64,000 bases of DNA from contig OX328125.1 in assembly GCA_946811695.1 (NCBI GenBank), positions 41,845,709 to 41,909,708 on the forward strand, written 5' to 3'. Under the pieces are notes generated by a model that was not told the origin of the DNA, ran no database searches, and was given only the letters and a program-made list of their open reading frames with translations. Positions within the stretch are counted from its first letter, which is position 1. The number at the start of each line of letters is the position of its first letter. Below, piece after piece: positions 24,191 through 58,579 of the stretch. This DNA is from Gonocerus acuteangulatus (Eukaryota > Arthropoda > Insecta > Hemiptera > Coreidae). The translations under genes were made by a program, and so were the position numbers.

Positions 24191-24696
24191 AGTTTATTGT
24201 CTATCCAGATTGCTATATAAATCTATTTATTTATAAAATTTATTACAATTCCAGTGATAATTATTTTTATTGAAAGGAAGAATACGATTTTTTTTAGATA
24301 TAAATTGCAATAATTTGTACCAATTATTTTGTTATTTTATCAATTCATGGGCTATGTTCATTTTCCTGAATCGTTGGAATCTCTAAAAGGAATGAAAATT
24401 AATTACAGTGGTTAAATGAGAATATTATTAATTATGAATAGTATAATATCATATCACTCCTGCAATTTGGAAAATGCGAAACAAGCTGAAGCACATATAT
24501 CATGTTAGGTTTGCGATGTAAAAATAACAGAATAGGGAAAATGAACAAATCAAGAGAATTTCAATGAACATGAGTTCATTTTTCTGTCTGGCATAGATGA
24601 TTCAATAAATAAAAACAAGTATGTATTATGTATGTGGAGTGATGAGAGATGTTGGACTCCTTGGCTGGAAACGTGGGGAAGAGGCCAAAACACTGG

Positions 24697-26575
24697 CAGT
24701 GTTGGGCAAAAATTAGCCTTATTATATAAAATAATAGCTAAAAATTAGCTGTTATCTGTTTTTAGAAACGGCCGTTTCTTACAACTAAATTAGCTAGGAG
24801 CTACAGCAGGCAGCTAATAGCTAATTTAGCTATGAAATATTTAGCTATCGTTGTAGCTAATATTTAATTAGCTTTTGCTGTAGTTGAAACTACAAACTAA
24901 TTGCTATAAGCCTAATAAAAACTAATTTTTTTTTTTTAAGGTGTACCGACATCTAAGTCATTAGCGCTGATAAGAACTAATTAGTGAGCATTGGAATGTG
25001 GTATTAGCAGAGTTCGGCATCAATCAATTAATTTCAGGCACTCTATTTTGAGAAGCGTGGAAGAACTTTTTAATGAAAATAAAAAAAAAAATACTGAAGA
25101 TCAGTTGAAAACCGTCAGATTCGTTTTGGACATCTGGTATGTATTCAAAGAGGAGAAGACAAGTTTTTTGGCGTTAACACTCATTGGGAGGATAAGGACT
25201 ATCAAAGAAAATCCACTGCTTTAGTCTATAAAATAATTTCAAAAACTGATACGACAGAATCAGCCCGCCTCACTCCTACAGAACATCCATATTAGTTATG
25301 GTTTAACATGCCCAAAAGTTTTAGCAACTATTACAGACAATGCCTTCAATTTCATGAAGGTTTAAAAACTATTGGAATAGATGGAAGAATTATTGAAGTA
25401 TGTGCCAAAATTAACCATAGATTTAAATGAGCCGGGAAATTCGTACGATTCAGATGATAGTTTCATTAAAGATGACAGTGGCAATATTTCTACTTTGAAA
25501 TTATCTTATAGTTCAAATCCTAATCTTTTTGATAAGGAAATGGGAAAAACATATCAATTCATTAGCAATGAATGGTACACTCTTTACACTTGCATGCGAC
25601 TTCCAATGTAACCAGTGGATTTAAAAAGCATTCAACATTAGCTGAACGCCACAATAATGTATTAAGAAAGAGCATTGCACTATAGAATTTTGCTTCAAGA
25701 CCAAAGACAGCAGAACTAATTCAAGAAGTATAGGGACAAACTTTATCGAAACCAAATGAAATGATGGAATTCATTATTTGACGCCCACAAATATTTCACT
25801 ACCAGCAAATAATACACCACTAAAGCATCTATACCTTAATTTAAAAATGAAGATTAACCAACAGCTAATGAAAGAAGACTTTTTATATATGAATGAATAT
25901 CATGAGTGCTCAGAATCCTTAGCCTCTTTAATACATATAATCCAAGGAGAAAAAAATGTTTTCTTTGGGATGCCCTTTCCTGGACTTGTCGTGCTAAGAC
26001 AAAAAGTCATATTCTTAATGATAAATCCTGATCTTACTGCATCTTATTTGAGGAAATTTATTCATCAAGCATCAAAAAACAATTTGGAAACTTTTTTAAC
26101 CTAACCTCTGATACTGCAGAGTCAGCTGCTAAAAGTCTCCCCATGGCTAACGCCTTGGATTCTCATGTAGAAGATGCGGGAGCTATATTCCATCCTACGT
26201 TTAAAAAAATATGTCATGGATTTTGCGCTTTATGATGATGAAACCTTTTCAGGAACACTGTAATTAAAGCAACAGCTAGAGACAGCACACCTTTCCCATC
26301 GACAAGCAGAGAGCAAGAATGAACTGGATATATGGCTTCACAGAATCACAAAGATTCTATTTTGGCTATGGACTAATAGACATCAAAAGTTTAGAAGATT
26401 TTCCAGCTATCAAGAGTGTGTTCATGAGGTACAACACACCTCTTCAGCTCGTCGATACTTTTTTCCTTTGCAATTCTAACAAGCCAACAGCAATTAGAGT
26501 GACTGATAACAATTTTGAAACTAAAATAGTGGTAAAAGCAAAAGATTTTATTTTTAATGGTGCGCAATAAGTAGT
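24697..26575 (+). pseudogene. decayed hAT-family transposon
   Basis: Starts with CAGTGTTGGGCA, a hAT-type terminal repeat. Coding traces follow on the plus strand in broken frames near 24991-25224, 25381-25611, 25778-26104 and 26319-26570. The last has a hAT dimerisation-like IKSVFMRYNTPLQLVD. Several stops and shifts interrupt it, so no transposase can be made. The right terminal repeat was not found. Confidence 0.7.
24928..24969 (-). repeat. headless SINE tail insertion
   Basis: T-run, then GGTGTACCGACATCTAAG and TCATTAGCGCTG: only the shared SINE tail, in minus orientation. It is flanked by ATAA(A/G)AACTAATT at about 24915-24927 and 24970-24982. It interrupts the hAT element just inside its left end. 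Confidence 0.8.
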
Positions 26576-26935
26576 TCAGTTATCTTATTGAATTTAATTT
26601 TAAATATATTTCTCATATTTTAATAAGTTTTCATTAAACTTAACATCTGGAGTCTCCAAGCAAATATTAGTCTTTCTTAAAAATATCTTTATTGAGAACC
26701 TTTCCACACATACATACATAAGTCAGGATACTGGGGTTCCACTGAATGATTATAAGCTCGTCAAAAAGCCTAGTGATCAATAACAGATATTGCTTTCAAC
26801 TAATATTTGCTCTCCAGATCCTGGGGACTGCCGGCAATGCAACTAATCCTCAGTTCCACTCAAGCGAAATATTTCAGTACTTTTATAAATTTTGTGATGT
26901 ATGCAGCGTTATTTGTGGAGTTCTCGATTTCGTAG

Positions 26936-26999
26936 AAGGTAGAAAAATGATGTCTCTCCACTGTTTTTTAACAGTGGAGAGACATCATTTTTCTACCTT
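26936..26999. repeat. perfect hairpin, 30-bp arms and 4-base loop
   Basis: 26936-26965 (AAGGTAGAAAAATGATGTCT...) is exactly complementary to 26970-26999 around TTTT. No T-run or coding context suggests a function. Confidence 0.95.
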
Positions 27000-28800
27000 T
27001 ATAAATTTTAATTAAATGTTTTAAAAAATATGTTAATCAGTATTTTTTGTAAATAACTGATTTATACGCCTATTTATTTTTGTTGTTTATGCATTTGTAT
27101 TAAAATAATGTTCTCAAGTATTTTAAGTCAATTTTTGATGCTGTGTTTACCCCTAAACTGTATTCGCAGAGTAGTTCTAAGTTTTGCTTAAATACTTTAT
27201 AATCATTACTGTTGTCTTCACAATTTATTTATTTTTTTGTAAAATTATATTTCCTTTACATTTTTAATAAAATGTGGATATATTACCTACAATCCTAGAT
27301 ATTACTATTTATAACCAGTTCCACTTGCTAAAAAGTGTCGGCAAGAATTCCTTATGAAACGGCTTCAATACTGGCAATTATCAAATTATAGAAAAATTAG
27401 CCACTTCTTCAGACTTGATTGTCATAGCATATAATAACGATAGGTATTAGTAGAGTTGCTAGGCCGAGATAGACATAATTGAAAGACAATGCAATCTGAT
27501 TACAAATTTATCTCATCAAATTGTATATAATTACATAGTAATTATAATTACTGAGGAATATATAATCTGTAATTAATTACAAAGTAATCTGATTACTTGA
27601 GTTTCTGAATTCAGAAACTTTGTAATTTTATTACATTGTTGAAATATAATTCCCTTCAATAAAATTCCTAATACCACCATCCATATCCTCCCTGATAAGC
27701 CCTTTAATGTCCTTCCTAATTACAATCTTGTATATCCTTCTTAATACCACCTTGTATATCCTTACTAATAATGCATCCAATGCTCACTAATTAGGATAAT
27801 TGTTTTTTTTTTTATATACTTTTAGCTATCAGTTTTAACTATTTTTTAGGAATTAATAATTAAGAGACAAAATAATTTACTTCTACCAGTGACATACAGA
27901 TTGATGTTTAAAAAATATATGATTTTCCTTTGAGAAAATATTAAATAACAATTTTCCACCTTCTGATTTAAGAAGATGCTACTATTTTTTTAATGAAAGA
28001 TAAAGAAGAAAGAAATGTAAAAAACGCCAAAAATGTGCTATGGATTTATTTGTAATTAAGCTTGAGCATAATTGTATGTCGAAGGCATTTCCTTATAAAA
28101 AAATCTTATAATACGTAAAAAATTTATTACTATAATATATTACACACATCCTTGTAAATAAAAGAAAGAAATACGTGAATATTTTAAGCTAACAGGCTAA
28201 AATACAATTTGAAAAATACTTAAAATTAAAGAAAAATAAAAGGCTTTAAAACAAAGCACATCACAGATTCACCTTTTTTCATAGCTATCACAGATATTGA
28301 AAATGAAGTACTTGTACTATATCACAAGATACTTCTATATTCATTCTTCCTCTTCAATTATTTTTATACATAATTACTTCGAATAATCACACAATGGATA
28401 ATTATTACTACAAAAATAATCCAATAAAGACAAATATTAATAAAATGAATTACATATTTTTTGTGTAAAAAATTAAGCTTACTACTGAGATAACCTTTAT
28501 CTTATTTAAATTAAATAAAAATTTAACTTAAATTTTATTAAGATTGATGAATGCCAGTGATTTTCTTTTTAAACTGTGACAGGCAGTATTAGCGAATGCT
28601 TCGTATTTCACCCACTGTTGGATCACACCTTAACTAAAACTCTTTATTAATCCCTTGCGCTCAAGGGCTTTAGAGTGGAACCATATTGAATTGCTTAGAG
28701 TTGCTAGTAGAATAAATGAAAAAAAATGTCCAGTGTAAAGGGTCAATTTAAGGCTAGGAAAATTATACTTCACTTATTTAAATATATTCTACCATCATAA
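27000..28800. other. AT-rich intergenic DNA
   Basis: No coding frame recognised. 27480-27600 has repeated ATTACAAAGTAATCTGATTAC-like segments that look like the end of a short DNA transposon, but no boundaries could be set. Confidence 0.4.
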
Positions 28801-28804
28801 TTAA

Positions 28805-29286
28805 CCCTTACTTAGCTAAAAGCCAATATATAGGTTCAGGGATGTGTGGTACCTGTGTGCTAAAAGACAATATATTGGCTCATGGATGGGTAGTCCCGCT
28901 GAACCCAGCCTTTTTATAACTTCACTGCTAAAAACCACTGGAGGGGCTCACATTGAACTAGAACAATCTAGAATCCAAAGTGTGATGCTTCCGACAACTG
29001 GTGGCTCAAAGCTCATGTTACAATTGGAATAGGAAATTTATTTACGCACTATTCTATAAAATAATAGGAATGGCAAACTTAAAGAATAATACTTATTTAA
29101 ATATTGAATAAAAAAATGTAGGCAAAATTTTAGTAAGTACAAAATAATTTCAGATATTTGTATTGTTTACAAATTTCAATTATTATTAATTATTTCATCC
29201 CACAAAACAGTTTTGAAAGAAGGCGGAAAAGCAGTAAGTGCGTTGTAATTAAGTCAGCATGGCTAGGAGTGCCAGCAGGGTAAGGG
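28805..29286. mobile_element. piggyBac-type MITE
   Basis: Bounded by TTAA at 28801-28804 and 29287-29290, with ends CCCTTAC and GTAAGGG. TTAA duplication plus CCCT ends is the piggyBac signature. Inside, a roughly 55-bp segment (CTAAAAGCCAATATATAGG) is imperfectly repeated. No transposase. Confidence 0.78.
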
Positions 29287-29290
29287 TTAA

Positions 29291-32200
29291 GGAAAATAAA
29301 ATAAGCATTCTCCAAAACATCAAGTTTACATAAATAAATTACCCAGACAGCAATTACAAAAATGTTCAGACACAGTATGAGTCAAAAGTGGGCTTTGGGA
29401 GCAGTGAGAATTAATACTGATGCCAAGTAAAATGAAAGCACTTTTCTTTCACAGTATAGATCCGGACAAAAGCAAATTTGAATTATACGCATTAGGACAC
29501 CTGAAATTTTATGAATTATATTTTGGTATTCCTGAGCCCATTATACGCAGAAATAGGATGTGTTTAGTATGTGATACCATTTCAATTTAAATTGCTTCTT
29601 TGAGCACCTTAGACAAGAATGAAAGATAACTTTTGGATGGGCTATCTACAGGCAGCCAACCTATTATAATTTATGGCACAATGTTATAATAAAAATTTGG
29701 AGCATACTGATCCAAATAAGTGAGTCTATTTTGGAAGGAGGTACTTTTTGTCTTCTTTACTCTAAGCATCTACTCTAAGGTCATAAGCACCAAGTAGCAT
29801 TTGTAAAAGAATAAATTTTAAGTCCACATTATCATCCTCAGATAAATGTATATATAATTTTTTTTTTTTTATACTTTTGATCTTTAAAAAATATTGGCAA
29901 GATTTATATATTCTTTATTTTAGAGATAGCCACTAGAATTAATTCTTAAAGTAATCATTTGAGGCAATGACTTTCAAAATGGGTTAAATCCATTTAGTTA
30001 TCAAATTAATTTCTTTCCTAAAAACTTTTTTTTCCTCACAGCAAAAACTTTTTATTTTTTTGGAAATTCATTAAATCTCATAAAAAATACGGACATGAAT
30101 GTAAGTGTGAACTCGTAAATATTAATTTCCTAAAGGAATTATACTAGCTTAGACGTTTTTTGTGTCCCCTAAATAGTTGAACGATTTGGATATATCCTTT
30201 TTTGAAAGTTGACGCCTCATTTAAAATATAATTTTAAAGAATGTTTTGTTAAGAGGAAATCCCTTAAAATATAGAAAGTTTTAACAATGTTTGCACCAAT
30301 ATAAAGAAATCAATTCTTGATATCCATATTTCAATGTACAACTTGGTCTAATTATTTCGGGAAGAGAAGGTATTGAATGCTATTCCCACCCACCATTTTT
30401 TGTTAGTTATATGATGCATTTCACTCTGCAACATTATTAGTTATCCGATCACGCCGATTTTCACTGCTCTAACAGAATTCTAATTCGGAAACAGATTATG
30501 GCAAGAACCTCACTCATGCTTTAAGTCAACAAACTCTCTCTCATAAACACAAAATTGTGGCAGTCATCCAGTGCTCCACCCCTAAAAAATAGCTGAATGT
30601 CTCCATAACAAAAGCACTGGAACAAAATCAGGAAAAAGGAAAATAAATTGAATCCTTGTGAAAAATGAAGAATTAAAAAACGTTTGCAAAGCATGTCAAA
30701 GGTTAAGTCTGTTAGTTTATTATTTTGGTTCATTGGCACTGATCAACCAAACTAAACTATTAAAAGCATGTAAGAAACTGGATTTAAACCATTTTGGCTA
30801 AAAAAGAGTGAGTAAAATAAATATTTTTAAATTCAGTAATAGTTACAAGAATTGTTTACACAAATATACAAGTAATAGAGCCCTATTGCTTTGAATAGAT
30901 GGCATTACTATAAAAAAAAAAATATCCAGATATATAAGTAGCTTAATAAATAAGTGACAATAGTAAACTGTTCTAAAAATAATTTATGAATAAACAAATA
31001 ATAAAGGTATGAATAAATCTATTAATTAATAAGCCTTCAAATTTCAATTCTAATCTCTTAGCATGAATACATAAAAAAGACTGTTAAAACAGAGTTAAAT
31101 TGAAAAGATTTTTAATCTGTTTTTAATACTTTTGAAAGAATACGATTACTATTTAAGTAACTTGAGAAAAGACCAATTATCTCTAATAACAGAAAATATA
31201 GCTACAGTATAATCGGACCAGAAAGGCGATCATATAACAATAACAATCTAGTGTAAATTCATACTCGATCTAAACTTCTACAAAGAATAAAGTGGTATTT
31301 ATTAGTCATGTTTTTCCAACAAAATTAAACATTATTTAATTAAAATTTCCAAGTAAAAGGAGAAAATTAATTTCACAACAGTTTACTTTCTCTATAAAAA
31401 TATTGGTTTCAAATAGAATGTAAATAGCTTTAGGGTTTTGAATTAATTCTTACTAAACATTAATCTGTTTTAAAATAGTTTAATAGTGACTTCATGGGTT
31501 CTATGAGGAGCAAATTCTAGTGAGAATGTTATTATTTTTTTAAACCCCTCTTGAAAACATGAAAACTTGCCAGTGCTTCATTAAGTTCTATTTGGCTAAA
31601 CTGAATTAAAACATTTTCAAATGTTTTTATAAGTTAACTCAGGAAGAAGAAAAATATTGTAAGGTATTTGGAAAACAATTTATGTACTTTTTTCTTTTCA
31701 GTGCATTTAATTCCGAGGCCATTAGCACCACCTAGATTAGTATTATAATTGAGGAATTTGTAAGAGATAGGATAGTAAGTTCTTTTCTTTTTTTTTTGCA
31801 AGAGAAATTGTGTATCATTACAAATATTTATTTTATTAAAAAAAAGAGGAAAAAATCATTGGAACTCTGATTAGTAATGTGTTTCATTTGAGCAATTCCA
31901 ATTATTTCTACAATGACCAGTATTTAATTTAAATTTCAGGGAATCAATGCCTACTTATTTTTTTCAGGTGTTCAACAAATGCACTTATTAAAAAAAATAT
32001 ATACACTCTGCCGCAAATAAACAGTGTTCTCTGAACCATCTGAAAGACAAAAGAGTCTACTACAAAATAAAACATTTAAACAAAACAAATAAATTATTAC
32101 ATTCAATTGCTGTACATTGATTTAAGTCTTATTGGAAGTACAAAACCTATAACACTTTCATACAAATATTTATAAATAGGAGTATAATCTATGCTTAAAA

Positions 32201-32882
32201 AAACTATTTACACTTTGCTGTTTGCACAAATACTTTTTTATCTTTAAAATACTTTTCTAAAAATATTCAATACTTACAAATATAAATATATGTATATAAA
32301 CAACATTATTGGGTTTGTGCCTTTTTAAAATATATATGTATATATTTATATTACTTTTTATCTACAGATCATACAGGCCTTCCAAATTAAATAAGGCACA
32401 TTAAATGAAGATCAAAGCAACTTACATAAATACATTATATACACTGTGTCTTATTTATAGATACAACCAAACACATAAACTAGACCTAATATCATTTTAT
32501 AACAAAGTATTGGTAACTAAGGCTATGTTTCAGGGGTAGTTTAGAAGTCATAACGCACTGAAACATCTATCAATCATATTCTTTGGTAATTTAGAGTGAT
32601 AAAACTTTAAAGGATTTAAAACAATTTCGCAGTCTATGCAAACATTTACAACTTGTTTGTACATTTTTAAACCCCCAATGAAATTGATCTTTAAATAGGA
32701 AAATTCAAGGGTTTTATACTGCTTTTTGTAATTAGTCTAAAGACTGTGATTACAAATAAAAATAATAGTAGAACAAAACCTGAAACAGGAGAATTTGAAA
32801 TACTATTCAATGATTTAACATCAATTAGAGTTTTCTCTGCAGTTCCAACAGTCAGTATAAATTTAAGCATGAAACTTAATAA
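29291..32882. other. AT-rich DNA downstream of trithorax
   Basis: No coding frame or complete repeat recognised. The part nearest 32882 should include the trithorax 3' UTR. Fragments near 29750-29810 and 31685-31740 faintly resemble the shared SINE tail (GGTCATAAGCACCA, GGCCATTAGCACCA). Confidence 0.4.
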
Positions 32883-54918
<22,036 letters not shown>

Positions 54919-55395
54919 ATTAAATAATTCTTTTGGATTTTGCCAGCAAAATGACGTACAGTTTCATTTGACTTGATGAACAAAACCTACAAATCAAAAC
55001 AAAACGAGTTTTTGGAGCAAGGACACACAACTCCGTCGTTTTGTTGACGAGCTCCATTCTGACCAACAGAACAAAACGAAATACGCGGGAAACTTCAACA
55101 GCTGTTACCTTCAGATATAAACCCAACTCAAAAGAATACAAGCTCTGTGTATTCAAATAAAAGTGCTGAAGTATTCATTACTTATTAACACTCATTTTTT
55201 TAATTCCTTTTCAAACAACAAGCGTTATCTTTTTGTAAAACCATCAACTAATATTTAAAGAACGCCACAAGATTGGAAAGGGTAACTAAAGACAAAAGTT
55301 AAATATTTTATTTATAAAATTCTTTAATAGTATAAATTACATAAAATTAACTCATCTAATATGAAAAACAAACTGAGTGTACTTCTTTCTTGTAT
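54919..55395. promoter_or_regulatory. 477-bp interval: trithorax upstream region and RPB7 3' end
   Basis: Lies between the trithorax ATG and the RPB7 stop, both on the minus strand. It must hold the RPB7 3' UTR and, unless it lies elsewhere, the trithorax promoter. No TATA element at a convincing distance was seen. A 78-codon minus-strand frame here has no recognised similarity. Confidence 0.5.
55307..55312 (-). terminator. candidate RPB7 polyadenylation signal
   Basis: AATAAA on the minus strand, about 85 bases after the RPB7 stop codon. Position and sequence fit, but the region is AT-rich, so chance occurrence is likely. Confidence 0.45.
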
Positions 55396-58300
55396 TCAAC
55401 TGCCAATTAAGCCTGAAAAAAAATGAAAAATATTAGAAGTGTAAATATTAAAAGTAATTAATTAATAAATTTAAGTTCCACTAACCAAGATAATCGTCCA
55501 TCAATGTCCCAATGGCAAACTAAAAAACGTTAAAAAAAACAAGTATTAAAAAATATAATAATACATATAATATAATAATATTTATGAATAAATATGAAAA
55601 TATTAACTTTTTATAATATTATTTTGCTGAACTTAATTATACTGTTAAGGGTAGCATATTTTCTGATATTATTAGCATAATTAAGCAAATAATTATAAAA
55701 AGACCAAGGCACTAAAGATATTAAATCTATATACATATTTACAGATCTCTCTTTGATGGTAGAAATGTCTAAAATAAATAAAACTATAAATACAAGCAAT
55801 TAAATATAGACCATGTGCCAATTGAAGATTTTAACCCAAGCTTAATAATATTTTCTGGAGATAGAGAAGAAATAGAACCAATTTGTAAATAATCAGTATT
55901 TTTGTGAGGTGTATATTTTCTCCTTTAGTAAACTTTATAAATTTCAGCAAAAATATACTGATCAGGGATAATAATTAAATAGCTATGGTTAGAAGGTTGA
56001 GGGATTTGCAAACAGAATGAGAGAAAAAGAAAACGAGGGAATTTAAGAAGCCAGTAGAAATACTGTTTAAAATGAGCATGAAAAGAGTGACAGCCATTCA
56101 CTTTGCTTTTCTCTTGTTTTTAACTTATCTACAATTATAAACAGCCTTCTAGCTGATATTACCAGGAAGTGGTAGCGTATTTAAATTGTTTGTACAATAC
56201 CCCTATGGTAGCACAAATTAAGCGCACAACAATTTAAAAAGATATGTTTTAAATTTCTTTGCTGGGGTTGATATATTTGGTTGGTGAGACAACTTCTCTC
56301 TGCAGCAGTGTTGCTCCTCTCTAGCATGCTATTTCTCCAAATTCCTTCCCTGCTCTATCAAACTATCATCGATCCTAGTTGGTTGACAAGGTAATGAAGA
56401 GTCTCTAGCTTTGGGCTCCCTTTGTACTCCTTTGCCACTTTTTCAATAGCCTTTGGAATATAGTTCTGAAGATAGTAGCAGGAACTGGTGAAAGCGCTTA
56501 GAGCCCGAGATAAAATTTGTGAAGGATTTGGTGTGTTTCATTTTTACTGAAGATCGTCCTTCTCGGCCAGCAACTACAAACTTTCAAGCAAGGCATATCT
56601 TGATTAGTGGTTGCTTAAATAATGTCATGGGAAGAAAATATGCTCATGATTGTTTAATATAGTCTTTGTAAAGTATGATTTATATTTGAATTTGAAAGAA
56701 CATTGCCTATTTGAGGTCACACAGGTAAACATTTTTATATCACTAAATAATTCAGTTTAATATTATTTTAAATAAAAATTTAGGATGTTAAAATTTAAAT
56801 AAATAATAAATTAAGTAATTACTATTCCAGAAGCATCCACTCTCGTTCCAACAATTTTACATCGAATGACATCTTCAGCAGTAATAACTACATCCTAGAA
56901 ATATGAAAAAAAAGAAATAACATAAATAAATGTATTAATATTTTAAAAAATATCAATTCTAAATAAATAAAGAAATACCTCATCTTTTGAACGGTAGCAT
57001 GGGGGAGTTTCGTTAGGGCAGAATTCCATGTCGGCAGGGATTGACTGAAATCAATATTTACAATCAGTTTTTTTGTTTTAAGTTTATGGGCCTTGAATGC
57101 ATAAAAATGTGTATAATTACGTATTATAGTACATACATTTACTAAGCCGTTAGACAAATATTTACAACATTTAAATAATAATTATTCTAATAACAATATT
57201 TAACCAATGTAAACGAGACAATACCTACAGTCCCTTTAAGCAAATCAAAATTAAAGGAATGGTCATTTGAAGATTTTAATTTTAGAATTATTCTGGGTAT
57301 GTTTGGCTATATTTTTAGAGCTACAACATTTAAGGGAACATAATAGCCCATAGATTTAAAAAGAAGCTCCAGCGGTACACAAATGATGTGATCTGAACAA
57401 ATTTCCAGACCAATTTTTCTGTACAAAGACAGAACCCAGAAATCTTTGACTTTATGGTTTTGCTTAGTATGAGCTCCTACATAAATACATGCATTATATG
57501 TTTGATACTTAGATCAAAAACCATTCAGTCATCACATTTGGTCTCAGTATGTGTAAAGTAGGCATAGAAAAATAAAGTTCTCTCATGGGTCTGGATTGTC
57601 TTCAATCCTGCAGCAGAGAAAATAAAACTGTGTGAGCCCCTCTTCTTTTACATCTTGACATATGGCACGACTAGTGTAGTTTTTTAAGCCAGAGTTTTTC
57701 TTTAGCCTTACAGTGAGCTTCTTCAGGAGGTGAATGTTGCTTGTTCATTGCCTGCAAGAAAAATGTTATATGGGGAAATTTTGCTTTCAACTAACAAACA
57801 AGCATTATTTACAACCTAAAGAAGCCGGCTGTAATACTGGAGTAATTTGTGGTTTAAAAAAAAGCACTGCTGATGACATATGGCAAAAAGGAAGAGAAGT
57901 TTAAAAGATAATAAAACCACTTGAAGTTCACTTGTTTTTATCTAATCTGCCAGATGCTAAACAATTCATTTATCTTGATCCAGTGATCCACATCTTTCAT
58001 GTTTATTGTCTAAATGTTATCAGTTAATGGCTAAACAAATTTAGAAACTTTGCTTTAGTTACTTAGTTGTTAAAAGACATTTTGGATTAAGAGTCAAAAT
58101 GGAAAGGGATGATTTCTACTCAGAGGCAGTCCTATATGACACAGAAATTGTAAAGAACTTAAAAACAGGTAGTGTCCATACTGTTTATATGTACAATATC
58201 AGCTCCTATGGCCAATGGCCATAGCCACGTTGAATGCACCTGTTCCCGTAGATCACCAAAGTTAAGCAACGTCGGGCGTTGTCAGTACCTGAATGGGTGA

Positions 58301-58521
58301 CCAACCATGTGCTGTTGGCATTATAAAAGGGTGGCAACCTGTAGATAGCCCGGCGCTAATAGCCAAATAGTTGATGCGCTGTTAAAAACGAAAAAAAATA
58401 TCAGCTCCTTTCAGAAAATTGTATGCTCTTTCTAATGGTGAATTTGATGTCTTCCTCCTCGAGTGGAACATTTTACTTACTTTTACTACCTGGTGTGCCC
58501 TACTGCAATCCTGATACACCC

Positions 58522-58579
<58 letters not shown>

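Noticed and set aside
56440..56600. THAP-like phrase ([13 protein letters not shown]) on the plus strand
   Set aside because: Only a short stretch, with stops around it and no zinc-binding C-x-C part; chance or a very old relic.
58208..58330. Functional 5S rRNA gene
   Set aside because: Internal deletion, substitutions, attached SINE tail and target duplication.
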